Below are positions 1 through 10,845 of a stretch of 64,000 bases of DNA, one piece after another (the first letter of the stretch is position 1; each line of letters starts with the position of its first letter). This DNA comes from Glandiceps talaboti (lineage: Eukaryota; Hemichordata; Enteropneusta; Spengelidae). The notes beneath the pieces were generated by a model. That model ran no database searches and was not told the origin of the DNA. It saw nothing but the letters and a program-made list of their open reading frames with translations. The stretch lies in assembly GCF_964340395.1 (NCBI RefSeq), contig NC_135557.1, forward strand, positions 7,353,709 to 7,417,708, read 5' to 3'. Both the position numbers and the translations under genes were made by a program.

Positions 1-2348
1 TTGAACTCACTTGCTTTCAGCAGAAAAGAGTTGGGTGGTTTACGTATATGTCTTGATCCACGTAACCTGAACACTGCAATTAAGCGAACATACCACAGAG
101 CACCGACAGTTGAGGAGATTACCCATAAACTCGCAGGTGCCAAAGTCTTCAGTAAGTTAGATGCCTGACATGGGTACTGGGTACTTAGTACCCCAAGCTC
201 GAGATTTAGATTTCGTCACTTACCATTTGGTCTTAGAGTCTCACAAGATATATTTCAAGAGAAAATGGATCTGATATTGGCTGGCTGCAAGGGCACTTTG
301 AGTATTGCCGATGACATTATCGTTTATGGAGAAAACGAAACTGACCATGATCACTACCTACACAAACTCATGATACATGCTCATCAATATGGGCTAGTGT
401 TTAACCCTGACAAGTGCAAAATCAAGACCAAAGAGGTTAGAATATTTGGTATGGTCTATACCACAGAGGGAGAACGCCCAGATGACAAGAAGGTGAAGGA
501 GATTGTTTACCTGCCAAGCCCTACGAATGTCAAGGAGCTACAACAATTTCTCGGTATAGTACAGTATTAAGCGCCATTTAACCCAAACCTCTCAAACAAA
601 ACCTCAATGTTACGAGACCTGATTAAGAAAGATGTTAGTTGGATCTGGACACAAAATCATGAGAAGGTCTTTCAAGAGATCAAGAAACTGATATGTAGCG
701 CTGTTACACTCAACTACTTTAACCCTCAGCGAGAGACAAATATACAGGTCGACGCAAGTAAAAAAGGACTGGGTGCTGTATTAATCCAAGTTAACCCCAA
801 TGGACATGAAGATGTGATTGTATTTGCATCAAAAGCTCTTACTCCTACAGAGGAATGATATGCTAACATAGAGAGAGAAATGCTCGCAGTGTTTTTTGGA
901 GCTGAACGCTTTCACACATATGTCTACAGATGCAAGTTTGTGGTCGAATCGGATCATAAACCCCTTGAAGCTATAAAGCTCAAGAATCTGAGCCAGGCTC
1001 CACCACACTTACAAAGGATGTCGCTACGAATACAACAGTACGACATGAAGATCAAATACAGACCTGGTAGAGAACTGTTACTCGCTGATGCACTATCTCA
1101 CTTCAACCCAAAACCAGCCAAAATGCTTAAGTTGGAGAAGACTATTCACAGTGTGAAGTGGTCAGACGTAAAAATGGACTGACTGCATTGTCACACAGAA
1201 GACGACCCAGAACTTCAAATGTTGAAGGACATGGTCACCTAAGGGATGGCCAGAAAGAGTACAAGACGTACCGAAAATCATAAGACAGTACTGGAGTATG
1301 AAAGACTTCATCTCTGTCGAAGATGGAATTCTGTTGAAAGGAGAACGCATCATACTCCCAAGATGTCTCCAGAATGAGATATTATCAAAGCTGCATATGA
1401 GTCACCAAGGTATTGAAAAGACGTGACTCGGAGCCAGGACATGTGTCTACTGGAGAGGAATAGACAGTGACATTGAACGTTTGATTGGCAAATGTGATGC
1501 TTGCCTTGAGTGCACAAGAAAAGAACAGAAACAAAGCATGATACCACATGACATGTCAAGTGCACCATGGCAGAACTATATTTGGAGAAGATGGAATTCT
1601 AGAGCGTATGTTTACCGATGGTGGACCATGTTATTCAAGCAAAGAGTTCAAAGAAGTCAGTGAAAGTTGGGGATTCAGACACATTATGTCTTCGCCTCAC
1701 TACACGTAGTCAAATGGATTCATTGAAAGAGCTGTACAGACCGTGAAAGCTACAATCAAGAAAGCCAAGCATGCAGGAATTGGTCCAGAACTTGCATTAC
1801 TGTGTGTTAGAGCTACTCCATCAGATGGAAGAATTGGTAGTCCAACAGACATATTATACAACAGACGGGTTACAACAAACTTACCTGTTAGAGTAAAGAC
1901 AGACAAAGAAACGACAACTTCGCTTCGTAAACGCCAGGAAGTGCAAAAACACTACTATGACAGATCAGCTCGAGACCGCCCTGATTTGCAGGTTGGACAA
2001 ACCGTTGGTCTGCAAAACCCACAATCTCTAAAATGGACAACAGCCAAGATCACAAAGAAATGTCCTGAACCAAGATCATACATTGTCCAAAAACCAACTG
2101 GAACAAAACTCAGAAGAAATCAGAAGTTTTTCAAGGACCTGAGCATGAGAGACATTGATACACAGAGTACTAGTGAGAACAAACTATCAAGCGATCAGCT
2201 TAACCAACCTGTCATTGATCATACAGGTACAGACACTAAGAATGAAACAGAGAACAATAACAATAATAACACCAAACAGAGTAACGAGAAGAGATCGTCC
2301 TCGGGTAGATTAATCAAGCCGCCCGTGTGGAAAAAAGACTATGTATAG
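1..2348 (+). mobile_element. Ty3/Gypsy-type LTR retrotransposon pol remnant (fossil)
   Basis: Degraded pol region of a Ty3/Gypsy-family element, open at the left edge of the window. Parts in order: reverse transcriptase about 1-570, RNase H about 600-1130, integrase zinc-binding and core about 1190-1760, integrase C-terminal tail to 2348. The order RT, RNase H, integrase is the Ty3/Gypsy arrangement. No gag or envelope part is visible in the window. The copy is broken, with roughly half a dozen breaks, so it looks old and inactive. Family assignment rests on domain order and recognisable RT, RNase H and integrase motifs; the exact clade is not determined. Confidence 0.85.
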
Positions 2349-4571
2349 AACATGTTAAAAGTACACAAATGTTATACAGACTATTTAGAACGTGTTTACT
2401 CAAAACAGTAAAATAATAAACTCTTATAGGTAGTATCTATCACAACACATCCTAATGCTTCAGCCATCAAAACTTATCTTCTTTTGCCAATAAAGTCAGG
2501 GCAAATTTCCCCCAAATTTTCTGCATTGATTGGCTTCGTTCTAGACTGTTCAAAGTATCCGGGTTGCTTGCATTAAAAGGTACGTATATCAAAATACATA
2601 TCGATAAGCTTCGGTCCATATATGATTTTTAGATTTCGAGAAACCAAGTGAACTTGACAGCCATGGAAATTCACTTCATTGTGGCATGCATCGAGAAATT
2701 CTTGAACTTATTGTTACATAAGAGTGTTGTCGTAAACGAGTTGTATAGAATCAAAGTATAGACCGGCTTCATGCTACCACAATGTTAACGTTTTGATGTA
2801 TACTAGCGATGTGACTAGGGTTTGAATTGAATTTATTATTGGCTATGGAAACGAGTGTACATATCCCGGGTATGTAGGGGATCGAGAAGTCGAGTCAAGC
2901 TTTTCTTTATTGAAAACCACAACTTCAAGTACTCATAATGATGGATTTATTGTTTATGCTTGATTTATTGTTATTGAATTTGGGTAAATATTGCGTGTAT
3001 TTATTTATATTTAATATCTTTAGCAGTATGTTAACCAAAATATACAAGCAGGCATTATATTCATTTTATGTGGTTGCCCTCGAACATTTTAAATAAATGT
3101 TCATGAAACGTCTTTACTAAGGTAGATATCATTAACAAAATGACATAGCAGTAGAGCCAGAAAATGGAGAGATTGTCAAAGTCTGTATACCTGGGCAGGC
3201 TGAATGTTGCTTGCAAATACAAAGAAATATTTGTTGTGTGACAAGAACTTTTTATCATTATCAAAATTATTGAAGAAAAACTCGTTGTAATTAGTTTGGT
3301 AAACTACATATAAAGTTAAAAATATAAACTTTACTCTCCTATAATTTTTCACTGGCGAAGCCAAGTTTTATTTAGACCAAGGACATTGCAAAATAATGAA
3401 ATGAACTATAATTTCACACCATGTTTTTAATCAAGTGTATAATGTATTAAGTCATGTCATTCATCTCAGTAATTTAATTTGATGGTAATGTTTTGAATTG
3501 TTTTGGGCATTTGTCAACAGCATAAACCTTTGACAAGGCTATTAAAAGTCGAGGTGTCATTGCCATAATTAAACCTTTGAATGTTTTTAAACATTATGTT
3601 CCCTTTGAAACAGCTCTCATGTTTTATTTCAGTACAGTTGTTGTCATCGACAGTGAAATGCAATGAGCAAGCAAATATATTCCCATATTTTTTTGTTTTA
3701 TGTGTCTATGGCTAAATTTCACAAGATTTCACATAATGTGGTAATTTCGGTTACCATGGCTAGTGATGTTCATAGAATGACTTATTCGTTTTAACCAAAA
3801 CATTGCATTTCAAGCCTACTTTATAGGTTTGTTTCCATTGAAACAACTATCCTTTTTAGACAATTTATTTTACAACAGATGTCAGACACACATACAGCAT
3901 GCAAAAGTGATTTTTTCGGTTTTATCTTTTTAATGTTTTGTCTCTTTTTGCAAAGAAATCACATATTATGACTTTAGTTACCATGGCAATGGTTGTTATA
4001 ATAATAATTACCGTTTAGAACTCAGCATAACAGACTACCCCCCAGGTAGGTAGACTACCTCAAAAGCCCATATACAACAACTGTAGAAAGACCCAATCAC
4101 CAGTATGGGAAGGAATTAAAGATATCATATTTGATCAAAAAATTGCTATTTATACAAAATGACTCAAGATTTATAATGGAAAAACCTGAAAAGCTGGTCC
4201 TAAATATCAAAGCAATTTGATCGCCAGTTTCGGAGAAGATGTCAAAATTTTTATTTTTAATCAAAAATGTCCAAAATAATGTGCTAAATGAAAAGATACT
4301 CATATAAGCATAGCATGAACAAACCTTAATAGCCTCTCCCAAGGGATATTCACACCAAACATGTAAGCATTCAGACTGTTGGTTTATTTTGGAGAGAATG
4401 TATGCATTGTTCTCATGGGAACTACTATTTTGAATTGTGACTGTGATAAGAGCATGTTCCGTTCCATCACGGTCAACTGATATCATTCTAAAGATTCAAA
4501 TGCTTCCAACTGTATACCTTTAGCAAATTATCAAATTATCTGAAAAATCTAATTTAATCTTGTTTCACTAG
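2349..4571. other. non-coding stretch, possible 3' LTR remnant at its start
   Basis: No gene is supported here. The first few hundred bases, directly after the pol remnant, contain AATAAA-type signals and could hold the element's 3' LTR. The left LTR is outside the window, so this cannot be tested. The rest is AT-rich unique-looking sequence and may be an intron of the gene whose exons begin at 4572. Confidence 0.4.
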
Positions 4572-4880
4572 GAGCCACTTTCAAAGTAAGGCGTCTGCAG
4601 CAATTACTGTGCACTGTTATTGGAGTTCTGATGTTAGTTTTTATGTACAACCTAACATTAAGCAATTATGGGAATGGTTCTGGTAATACAGAGATGAGTG
4701 TACCATGCTACAAAGTGCAAGGGCCTACATATATTGATTCAGGTACATGTAACATACTGTCTTGTGTTTTGACAAAGTGTATAACAGAAGCTGTCTACAA
4801 ACCTTCATTGTCGAAAAGCTTAGTTACACTGTTTTACTTCATTACGAGATGTATTTCATGTTTGATCATCAATAATCAGT

Positions 4881-4947
<67 letters not shown>

Positions 4948-5159
4948 CAGGTTTTGAAAATTTGAACCAAATTATATGCTATAGACCCTACAGAACTGTT
5001 TCGTGAGGTGCTACCCCTGATGAGTGAGGAATACGCACCTCACGAAACAGTTCTGTAGGGTCTATAGCATATAATTTGGTTCAAATTTTCAAAACCTGTA
5101 TATAATTCGCTCTACTACCCGTATTGAGCACTTTTATGTGGTTTTATCTACATCCAGTC

Positions 5160-5229
<70 letters not shown>

Positions 5230-7667
5230 TCATAAATATGTAAAATAAGACACAATTATTAACTATAGCCCATTTACCTTCAGTGTATAATTCAATTGTA
5301 CATAACAGTTCTATCTTGTCAATACAAAACATAATTTAAGAACAAAAGTTGTTTGAATGTCATGCTATACTTTTAATTATCAGTCAGACCACCCTAAATT
5401 ATTTCAACATATTATGGTGTTCAACAGTTTTTTTGCTTGAGTTGACCTTACTAGATGTATTTCATTTTTGATGTTATATTATATTATATTATATTATATT
5501 ATATTATATTATATTATATTATATTACAATAAATATTATTTATCTGGAGTAGCTGCAATAGCTCCAGTAATCAAATACAGCAACGTTTAACTCTGTTAAT
5601 GGTGTGTTAGCCATTAATGTATATCTATTGGTACTTACCTAATAATGACGTGTTAAGTTTTTTTTCTTATCTCAAACAGGGAGTTTGATGAAAGCCCATC
5701 CATCTGTAGTGATGAATGTATCTATATGTACTCATACCAAGTATGACGATGAAAAGTGTGTCATCCATATATTACCAAAAGCAAAGGTATTTTCAGAAGT
5801 TTTATAAATTATCATATTGTTATCGATGTATTACAATAGTAAGGTATCATGTTAGACGACGGGTTTTTACAAAATTGCATCTGTTCTCCCACCTAAACTT
5901 ATATTTTAGTCAGTGACATAAACCATCGTTGGTTTTACGGTATAAATATCTAAATGTATATTTAAGCTGAGTGGATAGGCTTGTCCCAAGAATTGTCACA
6001 ATGCCATGATATTCAAGGCAATTGTTGAATTGCAAATAAGGTTAAACAAGTCAAGGCCACAGATCACTGTTCAAAAGAAAGGTTTAATCACAGGGGATTG
6101 GAATTGAAAGAGGCAGAATTACAGGCATACCGATTCAGAAAGTTATGGATGTATAAAGTGAACTTTGTTGGAATATGGAAGTATCCCCCACATGGTTAGA
6201 ATATTTATCTTGTTAGGATTTAGATACTTCTTAGTGTTGGTACCGTAGCCAATTTTGCTATTCTATGCATATCTTTTGTTATTCTGTGTATATGGTGTGA
6301 ACTGTTCCTTTTGTGTAGTTATAGCCCTCTGTGTTTTGTGTAGTTTTGCCACTATAGTGCTCTGAGTAGTAAAGTAACCCTACACTCTCTATGGTTGTAT
6401 TGAGCCCACATTGCAATCTTTTGGTTAGAATGATCCCAGACAAGTAAGGAATTGTACCTCTATGTACACAGTTTCAGATCTATTTCTCATAAACAGGCAA
6501 CTGAAGTTTTGAACATTTCACTTGGAGTATGTCAAGAGAAAGGTACTTATATTTGAATACTTGTTTCCGTTACTGAGTCTATAGATCCTTGAGAGACAGG
6601 GATACCCAGTCGTGATGGCAATATCACTACTGTCATGGCCTTATGGTAATTGTGCATTGATGAGTGTGTAGACATTGCCATTCCCACATTTCAGTTGCTC
6701 CAATGGTGGTTATTTTTACAAGCCCCCCCCCCCCCCCCCCCTTAAGCTGAATATCCATGAACAAATCAGCCATTGTGTTCTGTTTGTACTAATTGTAAAG
6801 TGCCTTCTCTGATTGGTTGCTATTTATATTCTGGAATGTAAAAATGACTTAAGCTAGACCCCAGGCGTTCGCTCTTGATTGCATCTTTCAGAAACAGAGT
6901 GCCGAGAAGAAAGCTCGAGGTCTAGCAGCTAGACTAATTGAAGCTGAGCACGAAGGGTACCATCGTATACATACATACATGCAGACAAGGTGTTATTGTA
7001 TGTAATCACTGCTCAGTGAACACACCTCCATGTAAATATGTGATTATTCATGCTGCATATGTAAGTAACCAGGGACTATATGGGACGAATCCCCAGGACG
7101 AATCGAGCATGGACCAGTTACCCATCTATACTGCATAGTGCCTGTCTAGTTTGATTTAGTTGGAGTAGTCGAGGGTCCTCTGTTTTGATTGGTTGGTTGA
7201 CTGACTGTTATTAAAGTTTTCCGGTACCTCTCTCGTTATCACCATGAAGGGAAGGCTTCGTCAGCACTACTGATTTAGTGTGTGGACCCTTTAGAGTGTG
7301 GGTGGGTGGGTGGTTGGGCGCTAAGTGTCCTGCTCCGCAGTGAGAAGGCACAATTATTACTATTTGATAAAACCCTTATAAATCACTTCTCATGAATATA
7401 GCTACCCATCTATACTGTGTAGTGCTTGTGAAGTTTGATTTAGTTGTGGAGTGGTCGAGAGTCCTCTGTCTCATGTATACCCTCTTCAATACTCACCAAC
7501 CCACCTACCCCAACTTGAAAGCTTGACTGAGCAAACATTATCTATTCATTCAGGCATATTATTGACACTATATAGGGTGTTGATCTTGCCTTCTGTTGAC
7601 TTTCACGAATTCTGTCATTCAATGTCTCTATATCTTTAGGCAGCGGGAGAGGGTGATGTTCAGCTGA
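4572..7667 (+). CDS. 3' part of an unrecognised small membrane-anchored protein gene
   Basis: Three candidate exons have good splice signals and matching phases: 4572-4742, 5680-5786 and 6892-6956. A terminal exon starts at 7640. Joined in phase it ends at a TGA at 7665-7667; if the third exon is skipped, frame 0 ends at 7691-7693. The first exon encodes a basic stretch (FKVRRLQQLL) followed by a hydrophobic segment (TVIGVLMLVFMYNL) and then NxT/NxS-type sites, which looks like a type II signal anchor. The second encodes a Cys-containing soluble stretch, the third a Lys/Ala/Glu-rich helix. Upstream exons were not found and may lie left of or around the retroelement. I do not recognise the family. 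The second exon ends in phase 0, so it could also splice to the ZU5 exon at 9703; that alternative is not excluded. Confidence 0.4.
4882..4946. repeat. (CA)n then (TA)n microsatellite
   Basis: About 45 bp of CA followed by about 20 bp of TA. It directly abuts the left arm of the hairpin element. Confidence 0.95.
4943..5104. mobile_element. perfect foldback (hairpin) element between TA microsatellites
   Basis: An essentially perfect inverted repeat: left arm about 4943-5011, 23-nt spacer 5012-5034, right arm about 5035-5104. Arms are about 69 nt and contain TTTGAACCAAATTATATGCT and its complement. The element is bounded by TA microsatellites on both sides (to 4946, and from 5162). The right half carries a hammerhead ribozyme on the + strand. 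Such ribozymes are known in the terminal repeats of Penelope-like elements and in non-autonomous retrozymes. No protein-coding part is present here. Confidence 0.85.
5008..5070 (+). ncRNA. type I hammerhead ribozyme
   Basis: The conserved core is complete: CTGATGA at 5017-5023, GAAA at 5044-5047, and a GTA cleavage triplet at 5055-5057. Stem II is 6 perfect pairs (5024-5029 with 5038-5043) closed by an 8-nt loop. Stem III is 4 pairs (5047-5050 with 5053-5056) with a 2-nt loop. Stem I pairs 5013-5016 with 5058-5061, then a CTAT bulge, then 5008-5012 with 5066-5070 (one G-U pair). The very short stem III is typical of hammerheads in Penelope-like elements and retrozymes, which often work as dimers. 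Predicted cleavage lies after 5057. Confidence 0.85.
5162..5226. repeat. (TA)n microsatellite
   Basis: About 65 bp of pure TA, forming the right boundary of the hammerhead hairpin element. Confidence 0.95.
5473..5526. repeat. (ATATT)n microsatellite
   Basis: About eleven tandem pentamers, in the intron upstream of the exon at 5680. Confidence 0.9.
7115..7470. repeat. pair of direct repeats about 60 bp long
   Basis: Two copies share ACCCATCTATACTG, then AGTTTGATTTAGTTG, then GTCCTCTGT. They lie at about 7115-7182 and 7400-7468 with a spacing near 280 bp. Between them is GT-rich unique sequence. It could be a short tandem duplication or the ends of a small element. Confidence 0.6.
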
Positions 7668-8116
7668 CAAAAGTTGAAAGAGACATCAGTTGAGTAGTGG
7701 CACTCCCGGCACTGCTCTGCTGGTAAGCAAAGACGAGGACACAGGATATCTCTTGGTTGATTTAGTCTCTATGAAAGCTGAAGGAGAGAATTGACAGAAA
7801 AATATGTGTTGAAACGTCAAAATAATTTATTCGTTTGTTATTACGTGATCCCATGGAACTTACAGTTACAAATGCATGTGTACACAAGCTTTACACGGAA
7901 GCATTGTCTCATTTGATTTATAGTTACATATAGCTGTAATTACTATACGTATATACATATCAGTCAAATATGAACTATTATACCAGTCACACATAAGAAA
8001 GTATTATGCAACCCAAGTCCAAATGTGTCTTTTAATCCTCGTTTCCTCTTTTGATGGGAAAACCTCACCCATTTCTGATCTCATTCATAGATTCGTAGAT
8101 TCATTCTGACTATAGG

Positions 8117-9003
<887 letters not shown>

Positions 9004-9123
9004 CATACTGTGAATAATAAAAATACAAGGGTAGGTTTTAAATTTCTCCGTTTATCTTGATAACTTTCAAACATCCATACAGTTTATGATGATTCAACCT
9101 TGGCTGGCAATTTGATCCGTATC

Positions 9124-9378
9124 TCAACTGATTGAGACAATGTTTTGGGTACTCGAGTCAGATTGCAGCTGCACAAAATTTGAAACTTCTAGGTCATATG
9201 TTCCACTCAAGATTTCAATTCTGTCAGATCTTACACGATGATAAGCTAATGAGGGGATCTTAAGCCACTGAAGTCTTTCAGGATAAGACATTTTGGAGAG
9301 ACCTGGTACTTGTTTTGTCGCCCTCCTCAGTTTAATGCGTTCATCTAGTTTACTTATAATCGTCTTCATTTGCTTCAT
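9124..9378 (-). mobile_element. LINE reverse-transcriptase C-terminal fragment
   Basis: An open frame of about 84 codons on the minus strand contains RRATKQVPGL, a YPERLQWLKIPSL segment and HRVRSDRIEI. This is the conserved region just after the palm in non-LTR retrotransposon ORF2 proteins, in the form R-A-T-K-x-V-P-G-L ... Y-x-x-R-L-x-x-L-x-L-P-S-L-x-x-R-R. Only this short piece is present, so it is a truncated dead copy. The clade cannot be assigned from so little. It sits about 325 bp upstream of the first ZU5 exon. Confidence 0.6.
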
Positions 9379-9702
9379 TTACAAGTTTAAAGTATAATAA
9401 AAGGAAAATCCAACCTACCTACTCTATTTCCTGAATTCATGTAATCACAAGCAAACGCTTTTTTATGTTATTTTTTTCCAAATCTATATTCTAAATTTGC
9501 GCTTTTCTTAAACATTTAGAAAGTATTTTTGATAAAGCCTGCTGTGACAACCTCGAGCTCAATGCTTGCATACTCTACTCACAAAATGTCAAAGTAAATA
9601 ACAAACAGACAAGGACTACAGGTACTAACTGAGTATGTGTGTAGTGTACCTCTTACCTCAGTGACTTCCTTACTTGTGGTATTTTTTTTTAATTGTTCAC
9701 AG

Positions 9703-9993
9703 ACCAGGAAGTTGTTTGCATTATCCTTGAATTTCTACCTGGAAATACCGGAAGACGCCGTGGATGAGTTTTTAGAGCTCGCAATAGTACATCGCAGGAG
9801 TTTTGTTAATAGACCAAGACTGGATGACTTTGAATATATAGAATCTAGTATTATTCAACTCTTGCCACTCGTGCCAAACGTTACTGTTCCAATGAAACTT
9901 GGTTTTAGAAGTAATGGTCAGCATTCTACCCGTGTGTTCTTTATACTGAGAAGTGATGACGGGTTTATCTGGGAAGAACTTCCATGTTTTCAG
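9703..9993 (+). CDS. exon: first ZU5 domain, main part
   Basis: 97 codons, phase 0 to 0, acceptor after a T-rich tract ending TTCACAG and donor GTATGT. It shows the ZU5 pattern: a beta strand then an I-P-E-D-A-V turn (residues 14-19; the family usually has IPxGAL), then SSIIQLLP (50-57) and an FIWEELP strand near the end. The domain is completed by the start of the next exon (GNLTVVHITRLGYF). That segment aligns with the family's autocleavage strand but reads H-I-T instead of H-F-S, so this copy is unlikely to self-cut. Confidence 0.65.
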
Positions 9994-10771
9994 GTATGTT
10001 ATTAGCCATCCGTCAGCCAAAGCCCAAAGGGGGAATATCAATGAATCATGTCCACTTGTGCGTCCATCTCAGTGTATCAATCCATCCACGTGTGGGTAGA
10101 TATTCATATATCTGACACCACAACGTAAGCCAATATGAATGAATGTGTATAGTGTTAAGTCAGACACTAATACTTGAACCTTCATCTTCAAGGTCAAATA
10201 GCAATTTTCTCAATAAAGTTAGAAATTAACACTCAGAAAAAAAATCAATTATTTGACTTATATCAAAGGGGCAATTCAGTTTGGTGGACGTAAATCTACA
10301 CATTAAGAAAACACAAATTGCAAAGCAAAAACAAGCAAAACAGATTAAAACGAATGCCTTCCGTAAGGTTTATCTTGAGTGTTTTTGTTCCAACACAAAA
10401 TAATTCTGGAATGCAAAAATCTTGCCTATAGTAGGCTATTAATACATGATATATTGTTTTTCTTTTTTGTGGCCTACAGACCTACTTACCGAAAATATGC
10501 CAATATCTTATTAAAACTAAAAGCTACATCAATACTATTTTCAGGACAGAAGCACTTTGGTATCGAAAACGTATGAACCAAATCATTGAATTTGAAGTGT
10601 GCGTTCCTCACACATTAATTACGTAAATTGCTCATTAATATTCATGAGAAATTTACCGAAACTTAATCAGTTCTTGCCATTACCGTATTAAATCAGCATG
10701 TGCAATAATTTTATTTGTCTAGCCAACACACGCACATACACACGGACGGACGGACGGACAAACACAAACAA

Positions 10772-10845
<74 letters not shown>

